Both the position numbers and the translations under genes were made by a program. This document shows, piece by piece, positions 24,140-33,367 of a stretch of 64,000 bases of DNA (the stretch's first letter is position 1; each line of letters opens with the position of its first letter). The stretch lies in the NCBI RefSeq assembly GCF_029813785.1, contig NZ_JARVKY010000003.1:186001-250000 (forward strand), written 5' to 3'. The notes below the pieces were generated by a model, which worked only from the letters and a program-made list of their open reading frames with translations, was not told the DNA's origin and ran no database searches. This stretch comes from Streptomyces sp. DH41. GTDB taxonomy: Bacteria; Actinomycetota; Actinomycetes; Streptomycetales; Streptomycetaceae.

Positions 24140-25384
24140 ATGACCGAGGCAACCCAGCTGGGCGACCTGACGTGGACGCGCGGCTACACGGACCCGGCCT
24201 GGATCCGCCGCTTCACGTCCTCCGGCCGAGAGCTCTCACCGAGCCGCCGTGTCTGGCGGGGCCCCGACCGCCACCGGGACCTACCGGGTGGTGCCGCCGT
24301 CCTCGGGGGCGTCGAGAACCCCGAAGCCGGCACGTCCGAGCTCGATGCCCTCCCCCTGGAGCTGGACGGCGGCGCCACGGCCACCCTGCCGGACCTGTTC
24401 GCCGCCGCGCAGACGGACGCCCTCCTCGTGCTGCATCGTGGTTCCCTGGTGTACGAGCGGTACCCGCACGGCGCCGAACGGCACACCCCGCACTTCAACG
24501 CCTCGGCGGCGAAGTCCTACATCGGCCTCATGGCGGCCGTACTGGCGCACCAGGGACTTCTGGACCGGGCCGCCCGGACGTCGTTCTACGTGCCCGAGCT
24601 CGCGGGGACGGCCTTCGGCGACGCGCGGATCGACGACCTGCTGCACATGGGCACCCAGGTCTCCTACGCGGGCCGGCCCTTCGACAAGTCCATCGAGGCG
24701 CAGCGGTACTTCGCCGTGATCGCCCCGAGACTGCGCCCCTTCGGCTACAGCGGCCCCACCACCATCCGGGAGCACCTCCTGACCGCCCGCGCCGTCGGCG
24801 CGCCCGGGAGTGGGTTCGTTTACGAGAACGGAAACGTCGAGGCCCTCGCCGAAGTCCTGCGCCGGATCACCGGCGTGAGCACATCGGCTCTCCTCGGGGA
24901 GCTGCTGTGGTCCAGGATCGGAGCCGAGGAGGACGCCTACTACGTACTCGACGGCGACGGTGTCGAGGCGGCGAGCGGCGGCTTCAGCGCCACGGCGCGC
25001 GATGTCGCCCGCCTCGGGGAGATGCTGCGCTGCCGGGGCGCGGTCGGGGACCGGCAGGTGGTGCCCGAGGAGGTGGTCACGGATATCGTCGGCGGCGTCC
25101 CCGACGGCTACCCGCGCCGCGTGCGCCTTCCGGCCGCACCCCCGACCTCTTCGGCCACGTTGTCGTACCACGACCTGTGGTGGATCCCCAACGACGCCCA
25201 CGGCTCCTACATGGCCAGCGGCATCCACGGTCAGCGGTTGTTCGTGTCACCCGGGCTCGACCTGGTCGTCGTCCACTTCGGCTCCCAGGTGGTCTCTCCC
25301 GCCGTGCCGGTCGTCCCGCTCGTCCAGGCGTTTCTGCGACTCGGCGTGCACCTTGACTCGACGGCGGGAGCGGCGACGCGGTGA
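24140..25384 (+). CDS. Serine hydrolase of the class C beta-lactamase / NylB-like family
   Basis: This 414-residue cytoplasmic protein (no signal peptide) has the beta-lactamase-fold active site: Ser122-x-x-Lys125 in NASAAKS, Tyr228-x-Asn230 in YENGN and a later GIHGQ block in place of the third motif. The closest relatives by pattern are 6-aminohexanoate-dimer hydrolase-type and other esterase or amidase members, not true beta-lactamases. It probably cleaves an ester or amide to give the acid handled by the neighbouring acyl-CoA synthetase and dehydrogenase. ATG 24140 follows GCGGAG. Confidence 0.85.
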   Translation: MTEATQLGDLTWTRGYTDPAWIRRFTSSGRELSPSRRVWRGPDRHRDLPGGAAVLGGVENPEAGTSELDALPLELDGGATATLPDLFAAAQTDALLVLHRGSLVYERYPHGAERHTPHFNASAAKSYIGLMAAVLAHQGLLDRAARTSFYVPELAGTAFGDARIDDLLHMGTQVSYAGRPFDKSIEAQRYFAVIAPRLRPFGYSGPTTIREHLLTARAVGAPGSGFVYENGNVEALAEVLRRITGVSTSALLGELLWSRIGAEEDAYYVLDGDGVEAASGGFSATARDVARLGEMLRCRGAVGDRQVVPEEVVTDIVGGVPDGYPRRVRLPAAPPTSSATLSYHDLWWIPNDAHGSYMASGIHGQRLFVSPGLDLVVVHFGSQVVSPAVPVVPLVQAFLRLGVHLDSTAGAATR

Positions 25385-25678
25385 TCCCTGCCGGCGTCCC
25401 GGACGCCGACCGGGATCTCGCGGGTGCGAAGCCTGCCGTCCCGACTGCCCGGACTGTCCCGACTGTCCCGACCGAGGACAGCCGCGGACCGAGGGCGGTT
25501 CCGGAGCGGTCCGGGACCGCCCCCTCGACCAGTGGGCCACGGAAGCCGGGTGGACCCGGGGCCGGTCCGGTGGCGTCGCGGACGCTGCGGCGTGCCTGGC
25601 TGCTCAGGCGGTATGCCCGATATATCACTGTCGGGTGCCCTGTCCTCCTCCCGTCCCCGTGCCCTCGCGCGGACCCGC

Positions 25679-28594
25679 ATGACCGCACTCATCCTCGGTC
25701 ACTTCGCGCTCGCGCTGTTCGCCGCGCCGTTGGTGAGGTGGTGGGGCACCCGTGCCTTCCTCGTACTGGCCCTGCCGCCCGCGGCGGCGACCGCATGGGC
25801 GGCCACCCGGTGGAGCACGACGGCAGCGGGCGGCGCCGACACCTTCGAGTGGGCCTGGCTGCCCGCCTACCACGTGGACTGGGCGCTGCGGCTGGACGCC
25901 CTCGCCGAACTCATGGTGCTGCTCGCCGCGGGAGTGGGCACCCTCGTCCTGGTCTACTGCGCCTCGTACTTCGACGACCGGTCGAGGCAGCTGGGCAGAT
26001 TCGCCGGGAGCCTCCTGGCCTTCGCCGGGGCGATGCTCGGCCTGGTCCTCGCCGACGACCTGATCCTGCTCTACATCTTCTGGGAACTGACGACCGTCTT
26101 CTCCTACCTGCTGATCGGCCAGACCAGCGACCACAAACGGAACCGGCGCAGCGCCCTGCAGGCCCTGACGGTCACCACGCTCGGCGGACTGACCATGCTC
26201 GTCGGCTTCCTGATTCTGGGTCACCAGGCGGGCACCTACCGGATCTCGGCGATCCTCGCCGACCCGCCGCCCGCGTCGGCGGCGCTGTCCACGGCGATCG
26301 TGCTGATCCTCGTCGGCGCCCTCTCCAAGTCAGCGATCTGGCCGTTCAGCCTGTGGCTGCCCAACGCCATGGCCGCCCCCACACCGGTCAGCGCCTATCT
26401 GCACGCCGCCGCGATGGTCAAGGCCGGCGTCTACCTCATCGCCCGGCTCGCCCCCGCCTTCGCGGAGGTCACCCCCTGGCGACCGCTCCTGCTCGTCCTG
26501 GGCTCCGCGACGATGCTGCTGGGCGGCTGGCGGGCGCTGCGCCTGCACGACCTCAAACTCGTCCTCGCCCACGGCACCATCAGCCAGCTCGGCTTCCTCA
26601 CCGTCCTCACCGGCGCGGGCCGTCACGACACCGGCCTCGCCGCCACCGCCATGATCCTCGGTCACGCCCTCTTCAAGGCCCCGCTCTTCCTGGTCACCGG
26701 GATCATCGACCACGCCACCGGCACCCGTGACCTGCGCAGACTCTCCGGGCTAGGGCGCCGACTGCCCGCCGTGTGCGCGGTCGCCGTGATCGCCGGACTG
26801 TCCATGGCAGCCGTACCGCCGCTGCTCGGCTTCACCGCCAAGGAGGCCGCCTTCCAGGCCCTCCTGGACGGCGACACCGCCGACCGCTGGGCGCTCGCCG
26901 CGACCGTCGTCGGCTCGGCCCTGACCACCGCCTACACGCTGCGCTACCTGTGGGGCGCCTTCGCCCGCAAGTCCGGCGTCCCCGACACCGACGCGCACGC
27001 CGTCCCGCCGGCCTTCCTCGCGCCGCCCGCCGTGCTGGCCCTGGCCTGCCTGGTGCTCGGACCCGGCGTGTCCTGGCTCCAGGGGCTTCTGGGCACCTAC
27101 GCCGGGCAGTTCCCCGTACCCGCCCACCCGTACCACCTGGCGCTGTGGCACGGGGCGGGCCTCGCCCTCGGACTGTCCTGCGCGGCCTGGGCGGGCGGGG
27201 TCCTGCTGTTCCTCGCCGCGGGCCCCGTCTCGCGGGCCGGACACACCCTCGCCTGGCGCTCCGCCGACCGGGTCTTCGGGCGGTTGCTGCTCGCCCTGGA
27301 GCGCACCGCCCTGCAGTGCACCGGATTCGTGCAGCGCGGCTCGCTGTCGGTGTATCTCGTGACGACCATGAGCGTGGTCCTGGCCGGTCAGATCGCCGTC
27401 CTGCTCGCGGACGAACCCTGGGTCTCGGTACCCGCCCCGCGGCTGTGGGACCACCCGGCCCAGGCCGGTGTCGCGCTGCTGACCTGCGCCGCCGCCCTGC
27501 TGTGCCTGGGGGTGCGGCGCCGGATGAAGGCCGTCGTCCTCGCCGGCCTCACCGGGTACGGCACCGCGCTGCTCTTCGTCGCGCAGGGCGCCCCCGACCT
27601 CGCCCTGACCCAGTTCTGCGTGGAGACCGTCTCGATGATCGTCTTCGTGCTCGTGCTGCGCCGGATGCCGGTGTACTTCGAGGAGAACTACAGCCGCCGG
27701 CGACGCGTCCTGCGGATGCCGGTGGCGCTCGCGGGCGGCGCCGCGGTCGCCGTCGTCGTCTGGATCATGGCGGGACACCGCCGGGCCGACAGCGCCGGGT
27801 CGGCGATGGTGGAGGAGACCGCGCACCACGGTCTGAAGGATGTGGTCGCGACGATCCTCGTCGACCTGCGGGCCTGGGACACGATGGGGGAGTCCGCGGT
27901 GCTCGCCGCCGCCGCGATCGGCGTCACCAGCCTCATCTACCTGCACCGCCGCACCGACGCCGCCGAACAGCCCGTACTGCCGCTGCCCGGGGACCATCCG
28001 CAGGCGGGCCTGCGCACCGCCTGGCGGGCGAGCCCGTACGAATCGGCGGGCCTGCCCAGCGGCGACGAGGGGGCGCCGGAGCGGACCTGGCTCGCGGCCA
28101 GCTCGACCCTCGCCCCCGAGCGCCGCTCCCTCGTCCTGGAAGTGGTGGCGAGCCTCATCTTCCACCCCATCCTCGTCCTCTCCGTCTACCTGCTGATGTG
28201 CGCGGAGAACCTGCCGGGCGGCGGCTTCGTCGCGGGCCTGACCGCCGGCGTCGCCTTCATCGCCCGCTATCTCGCGGGCGGGCGGCACGAACTCGCCGAC
28301 GCCGTGCCCGCGAAGCCGGGCCTGTTCACCGGCCTCGGCCTGTTCCTGTCCACCGGGGTCGCGCTCGGAGGCCTCGCCGAGGGCACCGTGCTGCACGGCT
28401 GGACCTGGCACGGCCACCTGCCGATCTGGGGCGACGCCCACCTGTCCACCGCCGTCCTCTTCGACTGCGGGGTCTACCTGCTCGTGCTCGGCGTGGTCCT
28501 GGACATCGTGCGGGCCCTCGGTGCCCGCATCGACCGGCAGATCGAACGGGCCGCCGCCCAGGGCGCCGCACGCTCTCAGGCGGGCCCCGCATGA
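25679..28594 (+). CDS. mrpA: Na+/H+ antiporter subunit A with fused subunit B (MrpA/MnhA)
   Basis: A 971-residue membrane protein, the largest subunit of the Mrp complex, which exchanges Na+ for H+ and resembles complex I. The first 650 residues have the NuoL-like proton channel core (about 16 membrane segments) with LLYIFWELTTVFSYLLIG and the Lys-containing GALSKSAIWPFSLWLP. The last 150 residues, from SLVLEVVASLIFHPILVLSV, are the MrpB domain with NLPGGGFVAGL, so A and B are fused as in many actinomycetes. ATG 25679 was chosen; ATG 25613 after AGGCGGT would add 22 residues. The stop overlaps mrpC by four bases. The 294 bases upstream hold only short CCGACTGTCC-type repeats and presumably the operon promoter. 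Confidence 0.93.
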   Translation: MTALILGHFALALFAAPLVRWWGTRAFLVLALPPAAATAWAATRWSTTAAGGADTFEWAWLPAYHVDWALRLDALAELMVLLAAGVGTLVLVYCASYFDDRSRQLGRFAGSLLAFAGAMLGLVLADDLILLYIFWELTTVFSYLLIGQTSDHKRNRRSALQALTVTTLGGLTMLVGFLILGHQAGTYRISAILADPPPASAALSTAIVLILVGALSKSAIWPFSLWLPNAMAAPTPVSAYLHAAAMVKAGVYLIARLAPAFAEVTPWRPLLLVLGSATMLLGGWRALRLHDLKLVLAHGTISQLGFLTVLTGAGRHDTGLAATAMILGHALFKAPLFLVTGIIDHATGTRDLRRLSGLGRRLPAVCAVAVIAGLSMAAVPPLLGFTAKEAAFQALLDGDTADRWALAATVVGSALTTAYTLRYLWGAFARKSGVPDTDAHAVPPAFLAPPAVLALACLVLGPGVSWLQGLLGTYAGQFPVPAHPYHLALWHGAGLALGLSCAAWAGGVLLFLAAGPVSRAGHTLAWRSADRVFGRLLLALERTALQCTGFVQRGSLSVYLVTTMSVVLAGQIAVLLADEPWVSVPAPRLWDHPAQAGVALLTCAAALLCLGVRRRMKAVVLAGLTGYGTALLFVAQGAPDLALTQFCVETVSMIVFVLVLRRMPVYFEENYSRRRRVLRMPVALAGGAAVAVVVWIMAGHRRADSAGSAMVEETAHHGLKDVVATILVDLRAWDTMGESAVLAAAAIGVTSLIYLHRRTDAAEQPVLPLPGDHPQAGLRTAWRASPYESAGLPSGDEGAPERTWLAASSTLAPERRSLVLEVVASLIFHPILVLSVYLLMCAENLPGGGFVAGLTAGVAFIARYLAGGRHELADAVPAKPGLFTGLGLFLSTGVALGGLAEGTVLHGWTWHGHLPIWGDAHLSTAVLFDCGVYLLVLGVVLDIVRALGARIDRQIERAAAQGAARSQAGPA

Positions 28595-29352
28595 CCGTGA
28601 GCCTCGCCCTCCTGGTCGCCGCCGCCGTCCTCACCGCCGTCGGAGCCACCCTGCTGCTGACCCGGTCCCTGACCCGGATCCTGCTCGGCGCGGTCGTCCT
28701 CGGCAACGGCGTCAACCTGCTGGTCCTCGCCTCGACGGGCAGCGCGGGCGCCGCGCCGCTGCTCTACCCGCACGTCATCCGCAACCGGGTCACCGACCCG
28801 CTGCCCCAGGCCATCGCCCTCACCGCGATCGTCATCACCCTCGCCACCACCGCGTTCCTGCTCGCCATGGCCTACCGCAGCCACCAGGTCACCGGCTCCG
28901 ACGAGATCAGCGACGACACCGAGGACCGGCTGGTGGCCCTGCGCGCCGAGTTCCTCGACCGGCGCGGCGAACTACGGGACCACTACCGGGAGCTGCGCGC
29001 CGATCAGGGCACCACCCCCGAGCAGCGCGCCCGCTACCGCGCCGCACGCAAACGGCTGCGCCGCCGGGTCCGCGAGGAACGCGCCTACCAGGCCCGCGCC
29101 AACGACGTCTCCGGGAACATCTGGAACGACATCCTCGGCGCCGACCCCGAGGACTACCGGGAGGGACGGGAGCTGGGCTCCACCGACGCGGCCGGCCGGC
29201 CCGGCCCGGCACCGGCCCGCGTGGCCGGGCCGTCCAACGACCCCGAGGAGACCGGCCGCGAGCCCGACTCCCACCCCGGCGAGGACTCTGGCCACCCGCC
29301 GCCCGACCAGCCCGACGACCCCGAGGGCGCCGGCACGGAAGGAACCAGTTGA
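28591..29352 (+). CDS. mrpC: Na+/H+ antiporter subunit C (MrpC/MnhC) with long cytoplasmic tail
   Basis: This NuoK-like subunit of the Mrp complex has three membrane helices in the first 105 residues (LTRILLGAVVLGNGVNLLVL; DPLPQAIALTAIVITLATTA). An unusual hydrophilic tail of about 145 residues follows, rich in Arg/Glu and then in Pro/Asp. Typical MrpC proteins are about 110-130 residues, so the tail is an extension often seen in Streptomyces. ATG 28591 overlaps the mrpA stop. The stop (29350-29352) is followed by a 289-base non-coding insert before mrpD, in contrast to the overlapping junctions elsewhere in the operon. Confidence 0.9.
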   Translation: MTVSLALLVAAAVLTAVGATLLLTRSLTRILLGAVVLGNGVNLLVLASTGSAGAAPLLYPHVIRNRVTDPLPQAIALTAIVITLATTAFLLAMAYRSHQVTGSDEISDDTEDRLVALRAEFLDRRGELRDHYRELRADQGTTPEQRARYRAARKRLRRRVREERAYQARANDVSGNIWNDILGADPEDYREGRELGSTDAAGRPGPAPARVAGPSNDPEETGREPDSHPGEDSGHPPPDQPDDPEGAGTEGTS

Positions 29353-29641
29353 ATCCTCTCCCAACTGACGCAGGGAGATTCCTGGCTCACGCTGCCTCCC
29401 GGGTCAGCGACCAGGCAGGTCTTCCACGATCAACACCAGCCGGGTTGAAACCAGCCCGGTTTGGAACCACGAAGTTGGAGGTGCGTGTGCTGTCTTGGTT
29501 CTCGATCAGCACGGTGTACGCGCTTGGTTCTCGCAACGCACGACTCGCAGCTTACCCGGTCCCGAGGCCGGAGGTCCGCCCTGCAGGCACATCGCCGATT
29601 CCACCCGGGACTGAAGACCGGGGCCTCCTTGGAGGTTTCCG
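29353..29641 (+). mobile_element. Non-coding insert in the mrp operon, candidate IS200/IS605-type remnant
   Basis: All other mrp junctions overlap by four bases, but 289 bases without a credible gene separate mrpC from mrpD. The left edge follows TTGA and has the hairpin TCTCCC (29357-29362) / GGGAGA (29373-29378). The right end has CCCGG (29604-29608) / CCGGG (29618-29622) and CCTCC-TT-GGAGG (29624-29635). Hairpins close to both ends, no terminal inverted repeats and a TTGA flank resemble elements mobilised by TnpA of the IS200/IS605 group. No transposase is present. The GGAGG at 29631-29635 serves as the mrpD ribosome site. Alternatives are a regulatory leader or another small repeat. Confidence 0.45.
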
Positions 29642-31285
29642 GTGAACGCGCTCGTCCCGCTCCCCGTCCTGCTGCCCCTGTGCGTCACGGGTCTGAAGCT
29701 GGCCATCGGCCCCCGGCTCCAGCGGTTCCAGCGCTTCATCAGCCTCGCCGTGCTCGGCGCGGTCCTCGTGCTCTCCGTGCTCCTCATGGTGGCCGCCGAC
29801 CGCCACGGCCCGCTCAGCGTGCACCTCGGCGACTTCGCGCCGCCGATCGGCATCACCCTCGTCGCCGACCGGCTCGCGGGCCTGATGCTCACCGTGTCCA
29901 GCGCCGTCACCCTGCTCGTCCACCTGTACTCGCTGGGCCAGGGCATGGCCGACCGCGACGACCAGGCGCCGGTCGGCGTCTTCCACCCCGCCTACCTCAT
30001 CCTCGTGGCGGGCGTCTCCTGCACCTTCCTGGCCGGAGACCTCGTCAACCTCTACGTCGGCTTCGAGATCATGCTCGTCGCCAGCTTCGTCCTGCTCACC
30101 ATCGGCGGCACCGCGACCCGCATCCGGGCCGGTTCGACGTACGTGATCATCTCGCTGTTCTCCTCGGTGCTCTTCCTCGTCGCCATCGCCATGACCTACT
30201 CGGTGGCGGGGACCGTCAACTTCGCCCAGCTCGCGGGGCGGCTGCAGGAGATCCCGCTCGGGGCGCGCACCCTGCTGGAGGCCATGCTGCTGACGGTCTT
30301 CGCGATCAAGGCGGCGGTGTTCCCGCTCGCGGCCTGGCTGCCCGACTCCTACCCGACCGCGCCCGCGCCGGTCACCGCGGTCTTCGCCGGCCTGCTGACC
30401 AAGGTCGGCATCTACTCGATGCTGCGCACCCAGACCCTGCTCTTCCCCGGCCACCGCCTCGGCGACCTGCTGATGCTCGCCGCGCTCGCCTCCATGGTCG
30501 TCGGCATCCTCGGCGCCGTCGCCCAGACCGACCTCAAGAGGGTGCTCTCCTTCACCCTCATCAGCCACATCGGCTACATGGTCTTCGGTATCGCGCTCGC
30601 CGGACGCGGCTCGATCAGCGGGGCGATCGTGTACGTGGCCCACCACATCACCGTGCAGACCACCCTCTTCCTCGTCGCCGGGCTCATCGAGCGGCGCGAC
30701 GGCACCACGGAACTCACCCGCCTCGGCGGCCTGGCGAAGGCCGCGCCGCTGCTCGCCGTGCTGTTCTTCGTACCCGCCATGAACCTCGCCGGCATCCCGC
30801 CGCTCTCCGGGTTCATCGGCAAGCTCGGACTGATGCGGGCGGGCGTCGACAACGGCGGCGGCTGGGCCTGGGCGCTGGTCGCCGGGTCCGCCGCCACCAG
30901 CCTGCTCACCCTCTACGTCATGGCGAAGGTCTGGAACCTCGCGTTCTGGCGCGACGCCCCGCCCGGGGCCGAGGACGAGGGCAGGGTGCTGGAGTCCGCC
31001 GAGGACGAGCCGGGCGACGACGAGGACGACGAGGACGAGAAGGCGACCGGCTCCGGGGGCGGCCTGCCGGTACCCGCGGGGGCCGTGGTCTCCGCCGGCT
31101 TCCTGGGGCAGGCCATCACCACCACCAGACGACTGCCCTGGCCGATGCTGGTGGCGACCGGCGCCGCCGTCTCCCTCGGCCTGCTCTACACCGTGCTCGG
31201 CGGCCCCCTCACCACCTTCACCGAGGCCGCCGCCGCCGAACTCCTCGCCCGTACCCCCTACATCGAGGCGGTGCTCGGCCGATGA
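29642..31285 (+). CDS. mrpD: Na+/H+ antiporter subunit D (MrpD/MnhD)
   Basis: This 547-residue NuoM/N-like subunit has about 14 membrane segments and the proton-channel signatures VNLYVGFEIMLVASFVLL, FAIKAAVFPLAAWLPDSYP and AVAQTDLKRVLSFTLISHIG. A cytoplasmic Asp/Glu-rich loop (DDEDDEDEK) interrupts the C-terminal part before the last helices. GTG 29642 is preceded by GGAGG at 29631-29635, which lies inside the hairpin at the end of the upstream insert. The stop overlaps the mrpE start. Confidence 0.93.
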   Translation: MNALVPLPVLLPLCVTGLKLAIGPRLQRFQRFISLAVLGAVLVLSVLLMVAADRHGPLSVHLGDFAPPIGITLVADRLAGLMLTVSSAVTLLVHLYSLGQGMADRDDQAPVGVFHPAYLILVAGVSCTFLAGDLVNLYVGFEIMLVASFVLLTIGGTATRIRAGSTYVIISLFSSVLFLVAIAMTYSVAGTVNFAQLAGRLQEIPLGARTLLEAMLLTVFAIKAAVFPLAAWLPDSYPTAPAPVTAVFAGLLTKVGIYSMLRTQTLLFPGHRLGDLLMLAALASMVVGILGAVAQTDLKRVLSFTLISHIGYMVFGIALAGRGSISGAIVYVAHHITVQTTLFLVAGLIERRDGTTELTRLGGLAKAAPLLAVLFFVPAMNLAGIPPLSGFIGKLGLMRAGVDNGGGWAWALVAGSAATSLLTLYVMAKVWNLAFWRDAPPGAEDEGRVLESAEDEPGDDEDDEDEKATGSGGGLPVPAGAVVSAGFLGQAITTTRRLPWPMLVATGAAVSLGLLYTVLGGPLTTFTEAAAAELLARTPYIEAVLGR

Positions 31286-31881
31286 GCAACCTCTTCCGCG
31301 ACCGTTCCCCCTACAGTTGGTCCTTCCGCGTCGGCGGGGGCCGACGCATCCTCGACCTGCCGCTCATCGCCTGGCTCACGGTCATCTGGATGCTGCTGTG
31401 GGGCACCCCGTCCTGGGCCAACCTCGTCAACGGCGTCATCGTCGCGGTGGGTCTGTGTCTCGCCTTCCCGCTGCCCGCCGTCGACCTCGGTCTGCGGCTG
31501 CGCCCGCTGGGCATCCTGCGGCTCGCGGCCCATCTGCTGTACGACATGTACTCCTCCAGTGTCGAGGTCACCCGGCAGATCTTCGCCAAGGGCCCGTACC
31601 ACGCCGCGGTCGTCGCCGTACCGCTGCGGGTGCGCAGCGATCTCATGCTCACGGCCACCGCCGTCGCCGTCTCCAACGTTCCCGGCGGCTCGGTGATCGA
31701 GGTGCGCCGGTCGACGGCCACCGTGTTCCTGCACGTCCTCGACGCCGACGACCCCGGGGAGATCGAGAGCGCCCAGCGGTCGGTGTGGCGCATGGAGGAA
31801 CTCGTCGCCCGCGCCTTCGGCACCGCCGAGGACATCGCCCACGTCGCCCGGCCCGTACCGGAAGGGGACGCCTCACCGTGA
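31282..31881 (+). CDS. mrpE: Na+/H+ antiporter subunit E (MrpE/MnhE)
   Basis: The 199-residue protein matches MrpE: two N-terminal membrane helices (LPLIAWLTVIWMLLWGTPSW; LVNGVIVAVGLCLAFPLP) and a cytoplasmic domain with SVEVTRQIF and TATAVAVSNVPGGSVIEV. It is needed for assembly of the Mrp complex. ATG 31282 overlaps the mrpD stop and its own stop overlaps mrpF, so expression is coupled. Confidence 0.92.
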   Translation: MSNLFRDRSPYSWSFRVGGGRRILDLPLIAWLTVIWMLLWGTPSWANLVNGVIVAVGLCLAFPLPAVDLGLRLRPLGILRLAAHLLYDMYSSSVEVTRQIFAKGPYHAAVVAVPLRVRSDLMLTATAVAVSNVPGGSVIEVRRSTATVFLHVLDADDPGEIESAQRSVWRMEELVARAFGTAEDIAHVARPVPEGDASP

Positions 31882-32195
31882 CCACCCTGCACGCCGTCGA
31901 AGAGGCCATGCTGGTCGCCTCGCTCGTGATGATCCTCGTCGCCGGCGCCCTGCTGCTGTACCGCGTCTGGTACGGCCCCTCGATGCTGGACCGCGCTGTC
32001 GCCCTGGACGTGGCGGCGGCGCTCATCATCGCCGGCATCGCGGTCAAGGCCGCCCACGACGGCGACTCCTTCTACTTCCCCGTGATGCTGGTGCTCGCCT
32101 TCCTCGGCTTCTCCGGCTCGGTGGGCATCGCCCGGTTCATCGCCGTACGCGACCGGCCCCCGGTGCGGGCGGGCGGCAAGGAGGACCACAGATGA
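31878..32195 (+). CDS. mrpF: Na+/H+ antiporter subunit F (MrpF/MnhF)
   Basis: This 105-residue protein has three membrane helices and the family motif RVWYGPSMLDRAVALDVAAA. GTG 31878 overlaps the mrpE stop (GTGA) and the stop overlaps the mrpG start (ATGA). The size is normal for the small F subunit of the complex. Confidence 0.92.
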   Translation: MTTLHAVEEAMLVASLVMILVAGALLLYRVWYGPSMLDRAVALDVAAALIIAGIAVKAAHDGDSFYFPVMLVLAFLGFSGSVGIARFIAVRDRPPVRAGGKEDHR

Positions 32196-32557
32196 GTGTC
32201 TGGGTCGAGGCCGCCGACCTGACCGGGACGGTCCTGCTCTTCCTCGGCTGCCTGCAGTGCCTGCTCGGTGTGATCGGGATGCTGCGCCTGCCCGACGTGC
32301 TCTCCCGGAGTCACGCCGCGACCAAACCGCAGACCCTCGGGATCCTTCTCGTCCTCGTCGGGGTGGCGCTGCGGCTGCGCCACGGCATCGACCTGGGCAC
32401 GCTGGCGCTCATCGTCTTCTTCCAGTTCCTCACCAGCCCGGTCGCCTCCCACCTGGTGGCACGCTCCGCCTACCGCACCGGCCAGACGGGGTCCCGGGGC
32501 CTGCTCCGGGACGACCTGGACCCGCAGTTGAGCGACGGGGAGCGGCAGGGGGAGTAG
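32192..32557 (+). CDS. mrpG: Na+/H+ antiporter subunit G (MrpG/MnhG)
   Basis: The 121-residue last subunit of the operon has three membrane helices and the MrpG pattern GVIGMLRLPDVLSRSHAATKP. It starts at ATG 32192, which overlaps mrpF. It converges on the DUF4916 gene with only 13 bases between, and no clear terminator is seen. With mrpA/B, C, D, E and F the complex is complete, which points to Na+ and pH homeostasis. Confidence 0.92.
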   Translation: MSVWVEAADLTGTVLLFLGCLQCLLGVIGMLRLPDVLSRSHAATKPQTLGILLVLVGVALRLRHGIDLGTLALIVFFQFLTSPVASHLVARSAYRTGQTGSRGLLRDDLDPQLSDGERQGE

Positions 32558-32570
32558 CTCCGGGGAGCGT

Positions 32571-33107
32571 TCAGAGCACGCAGCCCACATGTGCCAGCGC
32601 CTGCTTCAGCAACACCCCGTGCCCGCCCGGCATCTCGCTGCGGACCGCCTCGGACAGCGCCTCCTGGGGGCTGAACCAGACCAGGTCGAGCGCGTCCTGC
32701 CGTGGCCGGCAGTCGCCGGCCACCGGGACGACGTAGGCGAGGGAGACCGCGTGCTGACGGGGATCGTGGTACGGCGTGACGCCGTGCGTCGGGAAGTACT
32801 CGGCCACCGTGAACGGCTGGAGCGAGGTCGGCACCCGGGGCAGCGCCACCGGGCCGAGGTCCTTCTCCAGATGACGCAGCAGGGCGTCCCGGACCCGCTC
32901 GTGGTGCAGCACCCGGCCGGAGACCAGCGTCCGGCTGACCGTTCCGTCGGGCCCGATGCGCAGGAGCAGGCCGACGCTGGTGACTTCGCCACTGTCGTCG
33001 ACGCGCACGGGCACGGCCTCGACGTACAGGATCGGCATGCGGGCGCGTGCCATCTCGAGGTCGTCGGTCGACAGCCAGCCGGGCGTGGTTTCGGTCATGT
33101 CAGACAT
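32571..33107 (-). CDS. DUF4916 protein (Nudix-like fold, no Nudix box)
   Basis: The 178-residue protein begins MSDMTETTPGWLSTDDLEMA and contains ILYVEAVPVRVDDSGEV, VSRTLVSGRVLHHERVRDAL and HAVSLAYVVPVAGD. The overall pattern is that of DUF4916, which has a Nudix-like fold, but the catalytic GX5EX7REUXEEXGU box is missing, so hydrolase activity is doubtful. It is conserved in actinomycetes and its role is unknown. The upstream 230 bases (to the lipoprotein region) show no gene. Confidence 0.78.
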   Translation of the reverse strand: MSDMTETTPGWLSTDDLEMARARMPILYVEAVPVRVDDSGEVTSVGLLLRIGPDGTVSRTLVSGRVLHHERVRDALLRHLEKDLGPVALPRVPTSLQPFTVAEYFPTHGVTPYHDPRQHAVSLAYVVPVAGDCRPRQDALDLVWFSPQEALSEAVRSEMPGGHGVLLKQALAHVGCVL

Positions 33108-33344
33108 CGCTTGATCATACTTTCAGCCGTTCCTGCTCCCCGGGCGGCGCTCCGGGAGTGTGACCGGTCCCACGCCGCTCGGCCTTCGCGCACCAGTCCG
33201 CCGGGCAGGCGAACAGCCGGCGGACCGAGCGATGTCCGTCGCGCACCATTGTGCCGTCCGGTGATCACGGTGTCCGGGTTTCGCCCGAGGTGCGTCCACG
33301 ACGATGCCCCGCGCCGCGCCGGGTGACGCGCCACGGGGCGTGCT

Positions 33345-33361
33345 GCCGGGGCCCTCCCGGC
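33345..33361 (-). terminator. Short hairpin after the lipoprotein gene
   Basis: GCCGGG (33345-33350) and CCCGGC (33356-33361) form a six-base-pair stem with a five-base loop, six bases beyond the stop of the minus-strand lipoprotein gene. No T tract follows on that strand. Confidence 0.35.
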
Positions 33362-33367
33362 GGAAGG

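Noticed and set aside
24140..25384. True class C beta-lactamase (antibiotic resistance)
   Set aside because: There is no export signal, and the third active-site motif is not the KTG of beta-lactamases. A NylB-like or esterase role fits better.
26773..29352. Long plus-strand frame overlapping mrpA and mrpC
   Set aside because: The sequence inside mrpA is Arg/Pro-rich nonsense; only its last part, from 28591, is a real gene (mrpC).
29461..31881. 806-codon plus-strand frame over the mrp insert, mrpD and mrpE
   Set aside because: Most of it is an out-of-frame reading of mrpD. Only the part from 31282 (mrpE) is credible, and the portion in the insert matches no transposase I recognise.
32571..33107. 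Active Nudix hydrolase
   Set aside because: The fold resembles Nudix but the catalytic box is missing, so only the DUF4916 name is used.
33095..33334. Possible 79-residue gene upstream of the DUF4916 gene
   Set aside because: No ribosome site, no family pattern and a composition like random high-G+C DNA; it also covers the promoter region of the DUF4916 gene.
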